A stretch of 64,000 bases of DNA from Rutidosis leptorrhynchoides (GCF_046630445.1 NC_092341.1:257902001-257966000); one strand, 5' to 3'. Shown: positions 35,929-48,441, numbered from the stretch's first letter. Translations and numbers: made by a program. Notes: a model not told the origin generated them from the sequence alone.

Positions 35929-36177
35929 CATCATAGTCGACTACATCCAAATACGTTGGAGGCGTTAATGCGTGCACAAGATTGGATAAGGTCTCAAATT
36001 AAAGTTATACTTTCTTACTATGCTTATATTTTCTTAATTTATTTAATAAACAAATTTTATATTCATTTTACTTGTTATGTATTAGAATCAAGCTCAAATG
36101 GAGATGTAAATTGTTGTACTTTTTATATTGATTTGGAGGAAGATGATGAAGAAGTAAGGAAATTTATTACTCCCTAG
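35929..36177 (+). pseudogene. hAT transposase C-terminal fragment
   Basis: The frame at 35932-36003 reads HSRLHPNTLEALMRAQDWI, the conserved end of the hAT dimerisation domain. It is followed by an intron-like AT-rich stretch ending ATTAG at 36085. The last piece reads VNCCTFYIDLEEDDEEVRK up to TAG at 36175-36177, an acidic tail common in hAT proteins. A stop lies just upstream of 35929 and nothing of the catalytic part is seen, so only the terminal exons remain. The hAT assignment rests on the LHPNTLEALMRAQDWIRS block. Confidence 0.7.
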
Positions 36178-36233
36178 TAATGATTAAGATGTGAATAATA
36201 TGTATATTATTTATATACTAATTATAATAAGAT

Positions 36234-36446
36234 TGTTATAATTCAGTAGGCTTATAACTACCTTTAGTGGCCTAGTTCTTGACTGTAGACTACTAATAAG
36301 TATATAGAGAGAATATGAGAGAATATGAGAGAATATATTTAGTGTGTGTTTTATAAACTCATAACACATATATTTATACTCAAAAAATTTACTATACAAT
36401 ATCTATAATAATAATAAAATTAACATCCAATTTAACTTTTATAACA
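36234..36446 (-). repeat. 3' LTR of K
   Basis: 213 bp, identical to the copy at 42418-42630. The polypurine tract CCAAGGGGGAG lies next to it at 36447-36457 on the minus strand. Confidence 0.93.
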
Positions 36447-36457
36447 CTCCCCCTTGG
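36447..36457 (-). promoter_or_regulatory. Polypurine tract of K
   Basis: The minus strand reads CCAAGGGGGAG directly before the 3' LTR. Confidence 0.8.
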
Positions 36458-36598
36458 ATGACAATTTTATTAGAGAATAACTAGTACTGCCTCGTTAAAA
36501 ACCTTGCTAAAGAAAACCCATTGGGATAAAACTTTAGCTAAGGGAAAAAGAGTGCAACATAGAGTTGACTCCCCCTCAAGTAGGCAACGCCTGAATTG

Positions 36599-37651
36599 TT
36601 ACATCTTCTGAACATGCCTCATGCAAATATTATGAATGTGTGTTCTGAAAATAGCAGTTGGAAGTGCTTTGGTGAAAAGGTCAGCAGAGTTTTTGCTGGA
36701 CTGAACATATCTCATTTCAATCTGGTTGTCCTTAATGAGATTTTGAGTGTATGAGAAGAATCTATGAGGAATGTGTTTTGTTCGGTCACTTTTGATATAC
36801 CCTTCTTTCATCTGTGTTATGCAAGCTACATTATCTTCATAGATAGTTGTTGGACTTTTATCGCGTTCTAGTCCACAAGAATCAGTAATGAGTTGTGTCA
36901 TTGATCTCAACCAAAAACATTCCCGAGTAGCTTCATGTAATGCAATCACTTCGGCATGATTTGATGATGTTGCAACAAGTGTTTGTTTTTTAGAACGCCA
37001 TGATATTGCGGTACCTCCATTTAGGAATACATATCCATTTTGAGATTTAGCTTTATGTGGATCAGATAAATAACCTGCATCTGCATAACCAACCAAATCT
37101 TGTTTCGATTCGTTAGAATAAAATAATTCTAAATCAGTAGTTCCTCGAAGGTATCGAAATATGTGTTTGATCCCATTCCAGTGTCTTTTGGTAGGAGCTG
37201 AGCTGAACCTTGCCAACAAATTAACTGCAAAAGAAATGTCAGGTCTTGTACAATTTGTAAGATACATAAGAGCTCCAATTGCACTAAGATATGGTACTTC
37301 TGGTCCTGGGATATCTTCATGATCTTCACAGGGACGAAATGGATTAGTGTCAACATTAAGTGATCTAACAACCATAGGAGTACTTAATGGTTTTGCCTTG
37401 TCCATATTAAAACGTTTTAAAATCTTTTCAGTATATGTTGTTTGATGTACAAGTAAACCATTAGGCATATGTTCAATTTGTAAACCAAGGCAATACTTGA
37501 TTTTTCCGAGATCTTTCATTTCAAATTCTTTCTTTAGAATTTGAATGGCTTCATGGATCTCTTTATTTGTACCTATGATATTAAGACCATTGACATAAAT
37601 AACTACGATATATATCTGGTCATTGTTTTCATAATTAAAACACATGTGCAA
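36599..37651 (-). pseudogene. Copia reverse transcriptase C-part and RNase H of K
   Basis: A 350-residue open frame. It begins in the palm region with VVIYVNGLNIIGTNKEI, where the expected YVDD-type centre reads YVNG, so a catalytic Asp is lost. It continues with KYCLGLQIEHMPNGLLVHQT, YLTNCTRPDISFAVNLLARF and the copia RNase H (DLVGYADAGYLSDPHKAKSQ, SSNHAEVIALHEATRECFWL, YEDNVACI, ADLFTKALP). The first Met at 37651 is internal to the ancestral polyprotein, not a true start. Because the frame is open but the active site is altered and upstream domains are broken, the product would not be a working polymerase. Confidence 0.92.
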
Positions 37652-39370
37652 ATAAGTTTATATGTATACACTTTTCTTATCAAGTAATCACTTAATTCGT
37701 TATACTATTGTATCAACCCATATAAAAATCTTTGTGATTCAATGGAATACATTTCTTTAGGTTTTGCGTTAGATGTTTCTGATACCTTAAACCCTTCAGG
37801 TATATTCATATATATCACTATCAAGTGATCCATATAGATAAGTAGTAACAACATCCATGAGATGCATTTAAGTAACTACCAGGTTGATTAAGTATCTAAT
37901 AAGTAATTGTATCCATTACATAAGGATAAGTTTTCCTCATAATTCATTTCTGGTCTTTGTGGGAAACCTTGAGTTACAAGTCTAGTTTTGCCTTGTATCT
38001 TCATTTGCACATTTCTTTTTTGGATAAAAATTCATTTATATCCCATACGTTTCACATCTTTAAAAGTGATAACGATTGATCCGAAAACTTTTCTTTTATT
38101 GAGTGATTCTAATTCAGCTCGTATTGCTCCTTTCTGTTGAGCTCAATCATGTCTATTTTGATATTCAATGACAGATTTTGGTTCCAGATCATCATCTTTA
38201 TTCATGATGTCATTGTAACATTATATGAAAATATCTCATCAAGATTTTTCATTTCATTTCGGTTCCATAATATTGCATAATTTATTGCAATTTATGTATT
38301 TACATTTATCAATATCCTCTGCAGAAGGAATATTGATTTGTGGTTCTTCTTGAACACTTTTTTTTTACCTCATTATCAGCTGATTTTTCTTTTCTAGGAT
38401 TTTTATCTTTTGAACCAATTTGTCTTCCACGTTTCAGACGTGGCGAAGACTCATGAGTGACATTATTGCCAGCTTTTGAAATTTCAATTCTAGCTTAAGC
38501 ATTTACTGCTGGTATATATGATTTAGTCACTCTTTTTATATCTTTAAATGCATAAAGTAATTAATTTGCAAGTTCTTGCATATGCATTATTTTTGAACTT
38601 TCGTTTCGCATTCTTTTGTGCGAGTTCTATATACCTTAATTGATGTTCACATAATGAAGCATCTTTTTATTTATTTTTCATTTCTCCCCCCAATATAGGG
38701 AACAATGTTTTATTAAAGTGACAATCAGCAAAATGTGCTGTAAAACATCACCCGTCATGGGTTCAATATATCTTATGATTGAAGATGTTTCATATCCAAC
38801 ACATATTTCCATCCTTCTTTGAGGAATCTTTTATTGTGGTGGTGCAATTAAAAATACACTGCACAACCAAATGTTCTAAGATGGTAAATATTTGGCTCTC
38901 GACCAAAATTAAGTTGGTAATGAAGAATATTTATGACTTGCACTTGGTTTAATGCGAATTAATGTCGCATCATGTAATTTTACATGTCCCCATATAAATA
39001 TTGAGAGTTTTGTACTCATTTCCAATTGTCTAGTTATTAGCTGCAAGCGTTTATCTATTGATTTAGCTAAACCAATTTTGTGTATGCACATGAGTAACTG
39101 GATGTTCAACAACAATCCCTGTAGACATATAATAATCATTCAATACTTGAGATGTTAACTCACCAGCATTATCAAGTCTCATCCTTTTAATGATGTAATC
39201 AGAATAATGTGTTCTCAATTTAATAATTTGTGCAAGAAACTTTGCAAATGCCATATTACGGCTTGATAACACACAAACATGAGACCATCCGCTAGATGCG
39301 TCTATTAGAATCATGAAATATCAAAATGGTCCACATGATGGATGAATTGGTCCATATATATTCCCTTGAA
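37652..39370 (-). pseudogene. Decayed integrase and reverse transcriptase N-part of K
   Basis: Fragments in several frames with many stops. Integrase core remnants at about 38909-39314 include MILIDASSGWSHVCVLSSRN, MRLDNAGELTSQ and HPVTHVHTQNW. A basic linker near 38350-38470 reads KRGRQIGSKDKNPRKRK. Reverse transcriptase remnants at 37660-38020 include RLVTQGF and NIPEGFKVSE. Order and strand agree with the downstream 36599-37651 frame. Confidence 0.85.
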
Positions 39371-39424
39371 TTCTTTCAAGAAATATTGGTGATTCTTTCT
39401 CAATGTGCTTTTCATTAATCACCA

Positions 39425-39540
39425 TATGCACTTTTAATCATATGCGCCGCGCTTTTCATCATATGCGCTTTTCATCATATGCGCTTTTTATCATATGCGC
39501 TTTTAATCATATACGCGCTTTTCATCATATGCGCTTTTCG
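39425..39540. repeat. Tandem repeat TCATCATATGCGCTTT, about six copies
   Basis: About six units of 15-17 bp, all variants of TCATATGCGCTTTT. Confidence 0.85.
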
Positions 39541-40765
39541 GTGCTACATAGATATTTCTCATTATCTGTTATCATTTACTGATAATCATATCCATTATGA
39601 TATATATATATATATCAGAGAAACTCAATTAATTTCTCTTTGATTTTGAGAAAACAAGGCATTGTTTATCAGAAATTTTTTACCATTTGGTAATATGAAT
39701 TTTTGCCTTTTCCGTTCCTTATATCAAGTTTGCAAGACCTGATATAGTATTTATAATTCCTTCATTTGATTTAAATCAATGAAATATTTCTTAGATTTGA
39801 TCATAGTGTGTATGTTACCATTATCTGCAAAAAAGTTACAATCTGAGAAAGAACCGCATTAGAAAGCGACTCAACAATCGTACTAGTAACCTAGTAGCAA
39901 TAGTCATGATAAGCCCAATTAATCATCATAAAACTGGACTCCACATAATTTATTTATTTTATTATTTTTTTTTATTTTTATTTTTTTTGCATAAAATAAT
40001 ATATATCAAATATAAGGTAACATTTTAAATATTAAATTACCATGTAAATCGATCTAATATATCAAAGGTCTGTGAATTATATTCACTTGAAAGATATGCA
40101 TATTAAGTATACAACTAATTTATGTACAGATCAAATATATTTCTAATCTTAAAAGATCATGATGATTATAAATAATCCAACATGCAATTTATCGTGATTT
40201 AAAAAAAAATCAAATTGCATCAGTGTATAGCACATATAATCATGTATATGGCGAGAGTTTAAAAGAGTACACCGATCACAAAATAATATGTCAATCTAAT
40301 CCACTAACTTATTAATCAATTAGATTAATAATAGCATAGGTCATGATATAACAAATTAATATAACCACTTTTTCCAAGTTTCATGTTAGACCAATTAAAA
40401 AACTAACAAGGTAGCAACCATAACCATGTAGCATATATAATCACAATATATACATATATACATATATAAGTATAAAATTACTTGATGCATACATCAAATA
40501 CACCAAGTATACTTTGTCTTAAAAAATCATGATTATGATTCATCAATATTCATTCCATAAATAGAATATTCCTAGTCAATACAAAACGTAAATAAATGAT
40601 TATATTCATCATGCATAAGACTCAAAAATATTTATTCTATCCGAAGATAACTAGACACAAATATGTTCTATAACATGCTCATATGTAGTCAGTTTATACA
40701 ATCATACAAGTTAAAACAGTATACCACAATATGATAACATGAGAGTAGCAGATCATAGTATTGCA

Positions 40766-40883
<118 letters not shown>

Positions 40884-41175
40884 CTTCTTTTTGGAATAAA
40901 ATAATATTCACAACTATTTAATTACTTCATAGATCTAATGTGTTAATAACTCAAACGAGAAATATCCAGTTTACGACTACATATATATTATAATAATAAA
41001 ATATATTCAACAACTTAGGTAGAGTTTTGGTATACACAACTTTTGATTTCATAACCTGCTTCATATTATCAAATAAAATATAAATCATATTATACCAATT
41101 TTATAGGCTGACTAATCGTTTACATATTCAGTTAACAAAAAAAAAATGAATATATTCGGAACTTATGTTCCTTTC

Positions 41176-41505
41176 TTATTTTAACTTTTAAGATTTACTT
41201 TTAATAAAAATACAAACTAGTTTTTTTCTATTTTAACTTTTAAAATTTACTTTTAATAAAATACAAACTACTTTTTTTTTATTTTAACTTTTAAGATTTA
41301 CTTTTAATAAAAATACAAACTACTTTTTCTTATTTTAACTTTTAAGATTTACTTTTAATAAAAATACAAACTACTTTTCTTATTTTAACTTTTAAAATTT
41401 ACTTTTAATAAAAATACAAACTACTTTTTCTTATTTTAACTTTTAAGATTTACTTTTAATAAAAGTACAAACTACTTTTTTTTATTATAACTTTTAAGAT
41501 TATAA
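41176..41505. repeat. Tandem repeat of about 52-bp unit, six copies
   Basis: The unit contains TTTTAACTTTTAAGATTTAC followed by TTTTAATAAAAATACAAACT. Copies differ by single bases and T-run length. Confidence 0.9.
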
Positions 41506-42037
41506 ATTTAAGAATAAACATTAGTATGCATGAAATAAATAATGATTAATTGGAGTCCATATATAGTACAAGTAATAATATGACATGTGACATGTAATGG
41601 TGCATCATATAGCAATAATTTAAGGCCAAATTGGATCACATATATGAATTTAAAAGCAAAACTAAGATAATACTGCACCTTCACGTCAAGACGAGCATAC
41701 AAATTGACTGTTATCTTAATAAATACATCAAAAGAAAAGATTAAGGGTCAAACCTACTAACCGAGACGTAAATCATTTCCCTAATTCAATAATTGAGTAA
41801 CGATAATATTGAAATAGTCATTACACGATAAAAAGGCATTAATTTTTTTTTTTTTTTTTGCCACAAAATTTCCCTGTTCGCAGCCTGATTGTGAAAAACA
41901 CTAATAGTGGTTCCATGGACCAAAATTAATGATTAATTGCATAAGTAATCATAAATGTTAGATAACATATAAAGACCCCGTCGTATTCGTATTGATCGGA
42001 ATTAATCTCGACCCATGGTACCGTGTTGTCAAATGAC

Positions 42038-42310
42038 GTGTTGCGTACATAAAGTACCGTGTTGTCAAATGACGTGTTGCGTACAATCATGAGGTCTTAT
42101 TAACATAAATATAAATGTTAGTGAAGTTAATAAGAGTTAGATTATAGAAATATAATTCAGGTGGTATAACCGACCATATATAACTTAAATAACATAAATA
42201 TAAATGTTAGTGAAGTTAGTAAAAGTTAGATTACAGAAATATAATTCAGGTGGTATAACCGACCATATATAACTTAAATAACATAAATATAAATGTTAGT
42301 AGTCCAAAAT
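42038..42310. repeat. Direct duplications next to the 5' LTR of K
   Basis: TACCGTGTTGTCAAATGACG with TGTTGCGTACA is present twice (about 42019-42090). A unit of about 86 bp starting AACATAAATATAAATGTTAG is present twice plus a partial third (42103-42300). Confidence 0.85.
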
Positions 42311-42405
42311 TTGATATATTCGAGTCTGAAAATTATTAATAATTTCATACCTTGATTAGTGATTCGTGATCGTTTGAGATATCTTTTAATTACACTAAGC
42401 TTTTC

Positions 42406-42417
42406 GTGCTGATAACG
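42406..42417 (-). promoter_or_regulatory. Candidate primer-binding site of K
   Basis: The minus strand reads CGTTATCAGCAC directly after the 5' LTR. Placement fits; I cannot assign the tRNA with confidence. Confidence 0.45.
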
Positions 42418-42630
42418 TGTTATAATTCAGTAGGCTTATAACTACCTTTAGTGGCCTAGTTCTTGACTGTAGACTACTAATAAGTATATAGAGAGAATAT
42501 GAGAGAATATGAGAGAATATATTTAGTGTGTGTTTTATAAACTCATAACACATATATTTATACTCAAAAAATTTACTATACAATATCTATAATAATAATA
42601 AAATTAACATCCAATTTAACTTTTATAACA
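42418..42630 (-). repeat. 5' LTR of K
   Basis: 213 bp, identical to 36234-36446, followed by the AAGAT duplication. Confidence 0.93.
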
Positions 42631-42635
42631 AAGAT

Positions 42636-43528
42636 AACTTTGGTTTCATGGTGAGGTTGTTGTAGATCACACATAGGGGATTTCTAAATTGATGATGCTA
42701 AAGAACACCAACAACTTGAAGATGCGTTATTTGAATTTAGCAATTAATGATGCGTATAGCTGCACATCTATTGCGCAATATCAGAATGGCGCACATCGTC
42801 CTTTATAATCACGCAAGACCGGGTCCATATGTTTGCTTACGCACTATCTGATTATGCCTCAATGATACGCCTGCAATATTGCGCGCACAATTTAAACATG
42901 GCGCTATGTAAATGGCATAACACTGGGCTAAAAACGTACTGTGGCGACACAAAAGAAGAAAGGACACCTATGACAGGACGATACGATCCTGACATCGCAG
43001 GGCAGTCAGAAAAGGACAACAGGGTATAAAAGGGACAACACTAAAATAATGGCGGCACTTGTACAACTTTTTGTAATAAAAAGAAAAAGACAATATGACG
43101 TGACACCAACATATCCTTTTGTCCCCCTACGTGGTACTAAGGGACAAAAACTCACATGTATAAATAGATACAACATGAGCTATCAAAGGGAGGACTTCGG
43201 AATCATTTTCCACTTCACCAAAAAATCACTCTTAATCACATTTGTCACTCTAGCTAACCTGCGCGCCAAGAATAGCTGTTCCATACACTTTTGCGATTTC
43301 AGGTAACGTTTATACAACATGAATACTAACATCGCCTTTGAGCCATTAATTCCAGCTAACTTGAATGATGGTGGGTCACATTTAACCACCCTTTCTGAGA
43401 TCATCATCTCGTATGAGGGTTATTAATGGTACTCTAGATCGGAGAGTTAAACTCAAGAAACCCTTAAATCTCCCTTATTTGTTGATCTTGCATGAACCGA
43501 ACCCTCTGGACCATTTTATGCTTGATCA
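42636..43528 (+). repeat. LTR (3' part) of Tat-like element J
   Basis: The right end is set by the primer-binding site 2 bp further on; the LTR ends CTTGATCA. The left end is not resolved because K inserted here. TATA-like motifs GTATAAAAGG (43024-43033) and TATAAATAGA (43159-43168) suggest a promoter. The frames at 42829-43306 have no recognisable product. Confidence 0.6.
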
Positions 43529-43530
43529 AA

Positions 43531-43548
43531 TGGCGCCATCCGTGGGAC
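43531..43548 (+). promoter_or_regulatory. Primer-binding site of J
   Basis: TGGCGCCATCCGTGGGAC, the TGGCGCC-type site of plant Tat-like elements, shared in its first 13 bases with H. Confidence 0.8.
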
Positions 43549-43664
43549 TCTAAGTTAAAATGTTTTGTTAAAATCTTTTTTCCTTAAAGTTCTTTACCTT
43601 CAAAAAATTTCTTTTTTGTGTGTGTGTTTCAGTCCCAGGTTTTTCAAAGCATAGCGCGAAGGAA

Positions 43665-45036
43665 ATGACGAGTCAACCAGAGGTTTCAAAGGAAATTCCG
43701 GCACGACCGCAAGCACCGCGAGTATCTAAGCCAACGAGTACACAGGCGGGCAGCGGCACGAGTGCACTGCCAACAAGAACTACCCTTCCTCCTTCACTAG
43801 AGACTCTGGTACAAGGTTTCAAATCCCCTGAAACTACGCGACCAATACCATGGGCGGTGAACACCATATACGTGGGAACCGTTCACATCTACATCAACGC
43901 ACCGGGGTCAACTACACATGGTAGTAATGCAGAGCTTTCGAGTATAGAATCGCGCACACCCACTACGCCGTCCAACGCGATATAAGCTTTGCAAAAAATG
44001 GTTTTTGACACGCAAGAGTTGAACATTCAGAGCACTTAGCTGAGCTCGGGGTTGTATCAGATAGCGCCACCAACGGAACTTTGCCCAACCCCAACAGTTT
44101 ATGTATCTCAGCAAACGCCTCTCAACACAATGTCAAATTCTGCGCCAAGGCCCAAACACTTTAAGAGCGCGCACAAAACCAAGATAACTTGATTTATTTG
44201 CTAATGAAGGTTGCGCCGGATGATATAGTTAAAGAATTTGAGCAACCAGGGAAGGTAGCACTGATGATTAGAAACCTATTCGCGGGCATGAAGGGAGTCA
44301 GTGTTAAGCCAAACTTTTAGACTGCACCCACTTCTGAAAAGTTCGTTTCTCACATACTTAACTACATTGCCCCTACCTTACCCGTAATCCCACTTAAGTT
44401 AGGGTACTATGACGGACTTTCCTATCCTGATGACTTCTTGCAGAAATATGAAGGCATCGCTCGCAATCAAAGGTGGGCAGATGAAACCAAATGCGCTGAA
44501 TTCCCTTCTCTCCTCGAGAGAATAGCGCGTCAATGGTTCAACAACCTACCTGCGCCACTAATCATTTCCTACCATGATTTGAGGGAACATTTCTTACTCA
44601 ATTTTCACAACATGAGAGCATCCAGGAGGACTCATGTTGAGTGTCATGACATTAAATAAGGGCGTGGAGAGTCTATGGGGACAGTTTATCGTTAGGTACA
44701 GTCGAGAAGTCGCGCACATCCCCAATTTGGCATAATCACATAAGTTTTCGGGATTCATTCACGGAATCTATAGAGAGCGCCACTTACAGTTGTGGCAAAA
44801 GATACGAAAAAGGCCACCTGAGACACTGGCCGAAACTATCAGAGAAGCGTACGTGCATTTACGCGCAGCTGAATACACCATACGGTATTCACGATACGGA
44901 AACAGTCATGGTCGTCGCGATGACCATGACTCGCCTACGCAGTTCGCACAATTCTCACAGAGGATACCAATATAATGGTCCTTATAAGCACAACAAGGAC
45001 AACAGTCGTGGGCACACCCATGGACATCACGATAGC
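43665..45036 (+). pseudogene. Decayed gag of element J
   Basis: The first frame, from ATG 43665 to 43985, is Ser/Pro/Thr-rich. After several stops a Gag core appears at about 44340-44660: YDGLSYPDDFLQKYEGIARN, FPSLLERIARQWFNNLPAPL, DLREHFLLNFHNMRA. Frame breaks follow, with further fragments to 44975 (the remnant LAETIREAYVHLRAAEYT). E-plus interrupts it at 45037. Gag binds genomic RNA and forms particles; this copy cannot. The assignment rests on the FNNLP and FLLNF blocks and the primer site upstream. Confidence 0.8.
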
Positions 45037-45188
45037 TGTGACAACCCGAAAATTTCCGACCAAATTTAAACTTAATCTTTATATGATTTCAACAAGATAA
45101 GCAAAGTCTGTAATATTGATTCTCAAACTTTTTGAACTAATATTATATATTCAGTTAACCTTTGACTATTGACCGACGATTCACGAAC

Positions 45189-45195
<7 letters not shown>

Positions 45196-45253
<58 letters not shown>

Positions 45254-45327
45254 AAGTTGGAATATTAATTATTCATAAATAACTTGCAATGTGTATTTAA
45301 AAACTAATTTATGTATATTAAATAAAG

Positions 45328-45394
<67 letters not shown>
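45196..45394. repeat. Two (TA)n arrays in E-plus
   Basis: TA runs at 45196-45249 and 45334-45394. Confidence 0.95.
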
Positions 45395-45398
<4 letters not shown>

Positions 45399-45500
45399 CA
45401 AGTTATTTAGTAAACGAGAGTAACATTCGTTTATTGATTCGATTGATATTTAGATAAGTTAACTAAAATGTTTAAGATGAACAAGTAAAACACTAATTTA

Positions 45501-45756
45501 CTACAGTATTTTCGAATTGCTACAGTATCTGAAAAGCTACAGTGTTTTCGAAAATCACTATTTGCTACAGTAAAAATTATTTTGCTACAGTGTTTTCGAA
45601 AATCACTATTTGCTACAGTAAAACGACTTTGCTATAGTAAAACACTATTTGCTACAGTAAAAATGACTTTGCTACAGTAAAACACTATTTGCTACAGTAA
45701 AAATGAATTTGCTACAGTACACACTATTTGCTACAGTAAACACTATTTGCTACAGT
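45501..45756 (+). repeat. CTACAGT array, 13 units
   Basis: Twelve CTACAGT and one CTATAGT in about 255 bp, mostly within TTTGCTACAGTAAAA alternating with CACTA. Lies in the LTR about 120 bp upstream of its TATA box. Confidence 0.9.
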
Positions 45757-45810
45757 GAAAAATATGTCGAAAAATAAGAAAACAAAACATATTGGGTGTG
45801 TACCAGCTGG

Positions 45811-45858
45811 CCATGCGATCGCATGGCAAATGGGCATGCAACCCATGCGATCGCATGG
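45811..45858. repeat. Pair of perfect palindromes in E-plus
   Basis: CCATGCGATCGCATGG at 45811-45826 and 45843-45858, each fully palindromic. The second ends about 20 bp before the TATA box. Confidence 0.9.
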
Positions 45859-45878
45859 GGCTTGGGATCAGGAAATGT

Positions 45879-45887
45879 CTATAAATT
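45879..45887 (+). promoter_or_regulatory. TATA box of E-plus LTR
   Basis: CTATAAATT, followed about 30 bp later by a CT-rich stretch (45905-45930) like a transcription start region. Confidence 0.6.
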
Positions 45888-45955
45888 GATCGAATTCTCG
45901 CACAGTTCTTCACACTCTATCTCTCTATCTTACTGATATACTCCGTAATTATTTA

Positions 45956-45956
<1 letters not shown>

Positions 45957-46027
<71 letters not shown>

Positions 46028-46041
46028 TATTATTATTATTA
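45957..46041. repeat. (TTA)n microsatellite
   Basis: A nearly pure TTA run, with less regular TTA repeats up to about 46090. Confidence 0.95.
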
Positions 46042-46692
46042 GGATTAATATTATTATTAATCTTATTATTGGTATTATTATTAGTAGTATTATACAGAAA
46101 ATATTACGACGGGAGTATGCTCGAACGATTTCAAAACGAGTTTTCAAACGGGTTTAAGCTAAGGAAACTATGGGTTATAGCTATGGAGGTTATGGGTAAT
46201 GTTCGTGGGTATTGTTCGCAAGTCAAACTTAGTGTTTATCATCTCCGTTGCGTCTACGTACTTTCCTACAATATTGAATCACAATATTGATACGTGAGCA
46301 TTCATATCTTATCTTTTATATATTAATAGTGTATCCATGTCTAGTGCTCGAGTATATATGTTTATGCATGCTTGTATGCTTTAATTTTGTAGTTAGATAG
46401 TTTATGATGAATCACGAAATTGATACATATGCTACTGATATAAAGTATATGATATGCATGTTTTTGGAAAGCTGGCGAAAAATTATTAACTTTTCATTTA
46501 GAAATCGCGTGATTTCGATGAACGAATTAAAAGATATGGTCAACTGAATTATGTTTGACGTTAATTGAAATTGTGTTTGAAACTGTAAATTAATATTTAA
46601 ACAACTTGTCTATGAGATTGATAAATTGGATTTTTAGATATTACTAATCGAGTAAATGAATTTCTATATAAGGCACGTCTCGTTTTGGTAAA

Positions 46693-47675
46693 TGAAGCGA
46701 CCCGTCCCAATCCATAAGGACGAATACAATAACATATGATTACATCGCGAGGTATTTGACCTCTATATGATACATTTTACAAACATTGCATTCGTTTTTA
46801 AAAGACAACCTTTCGATTGAGGTGTTTTCAAGATTCATGAAAGGTTTGAACGCAGATTGTAATCGTCAATATACAAATGAGGTTTAAGATGAAATCAAGT
46901 GGCAAACTTGAAGAATTGTTTAGTTTCATATGTTATAATCAATATTTTAATTCATTTTAATTGTCCAATATTGGTAGTTCACAGTTAGTAGTCCACAGTT
47001 AGCAACTCAATAATTCATATATAGTTTAATATATAATATTCGAATTAATTAATACGTATCGTGACCCATTGTATACATGTCTCAGACTCGATCACAACTC
47101 AAAGTATATATATTATTTGAGAATCAACCTCAACCCTGTATAGCTAACTCGAGCATTACTGCATATAGAGTGTCTATGGTTATTCCAAATAATATATATA
47201 GATGCGTCGATATGATATGTCAAAACCTTGTATACGTGTCCCGATATTTAAAATGAGTAAATAACAGTATTTAAATGACGATAAATAAAGTGCGTAAAAT
47301 AAATAACAGAAATTAAATGACGATAAATAAAATTGTGAGAATTAAAATTGCGATAAATAAATGTAATAAGGAATTAATAGTTAGCTAGGAACAGTTAGCT
47401 AGGATTTTGTTACTGTGGATTCTTAACAAAAATTTTCATAGTTAATTAGTTTGTTTCTAACAAATTTTATTTTTTGTCCAACGTTTTCTTCATTATGCCA
47501 CTTGTTGGATTCTGATAAGTCAAAATCCAAATATGAAATTGAATGAAAATGGATATTCTGCGGTGAACGAATACGTATATCCGTGGATGTAAGTAGGATA
47601 GTAAATGACTGTTGAATCAGATTCGAAGAATGTACAGTGTAACTTATTAATGTGAATTCTAAATATTTCTCGAGT
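46693..47675 (-). repeat. 3' LTR of D (rearranged)
   Basis: The first 130 bp (to about 46820) match 48843 onward, interrupted there by the SINE. Further in, 47050-47250 resembles the B LTR near 24420-24600 in reverse. The inner end is set by a polypurine-like tract whose minus strand reads TTTTAACGGGTAGGTAA (about 47677-47693), as in B. I cannot find the TGTGACGACCCG start here, so this LTR is deleted or chimeric. Confidence 0.5.
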
Positions 47676-47967
47676 ATTACCTACCCGTTAAAATATTAAC
47701 AGTTTGTACAAAAGAATTTTTAATTACAATCTTTATGAAAATATACTTACATATATATATTTTCTTCAGATGTAATCGTGGATTTAATGACTCAATATGA
47801 TATTAAACTCATTTGATTTAGGGCTAAATCTAGAGTACATAATCTCTAAAACATTAGAGATTACATAATCATCATGTCGAACGGAGATAAATGATGTAGA
47901 TCGATTCGTAGAACGATGATTATGATCGAGGTACATAATGAGATGTTGAGGCATGCGATGTTGAAAC

Positions 47968-48441
47968 TTATGTTGTTGGTGGTACTGTTGGTGTCGGTGA
48001 TGTTACTGAAGCTGATACGTTTTGCACCATATTTTCCAAGGCTACAACTCGGGCGCGAAGCTCGTTGACTTCTTCCATTATTCTGGAATGATTGTCGATC
48101 GAAACGAGTGGATGAATAAGGTTTAGAATTGTGGATAGAATATAATCGTGACGAGATACTTTGGATATGAGAGGGAAAATGGTGTCTCGAACAGGTTCGC
48201 CGGTAAGCGCTTCAGGTTCATCGTCAAGAGGTGAATTCGGTTGGTGGAAAGGATCACCTTCTTCGCATCTCCATTGATTTAAGTCGACTACGAACTCATC
48301 AGATGAATTGATAATGGCTAATTGGTTGATCCATTCCGGTCACACTGCTTTCGGAGCTTGAGTGGTACTCCATATCGGAATCCGGGGGACTTGAACTAGT
48401 TGCGAGTTCCATCTTGTACGGTTAGATAAAGGGTTTTCCAT
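47968..48441 (-). CDS. Short Gag-like or coiled-coil frame of D (one internal stop)
   Basis: From ATG 48441 to TAA 47968-47970 there are 158 codons with a single TGA near codon 34. It is the only candidate reading frame of D and lies directly downstream of the primer site. The start reads MENPLSNRTRWNSQLVQVPR; the middle is acidic; residues 115-140 (RIMEEVNELRARVVALENMV) have the heptad pattern of a coiled coil; the end is Ser/Thr/Pro-rich. No zinc knuckle or enzymatic motif. It could be a reduced Gag or an N-terminal remnant of one. I do not recognise a named family. The product would act, if at all, in assembly with proteins of a partner element. Confidence 0.45.

Larger units (their letters stand above)
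45037..46692 (+). repeat. Chromovirus-type LTR E-plus, first part
   Basis: Starts TGTGACAACCCGAAAATTTC and is colinear with E-minus in reverse: two (TA)n runs, a CTACAGT array, a palindrome pair, a TATA box, a (TTA)n run, and the block CATCTCCGTTGCGTCTACG. It breaks at 46692 where D begins and resumes at 62082. Bases ATAGC (45032-45036) are a candidate target duplication that cannot be checked. Confidence 0.75.
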
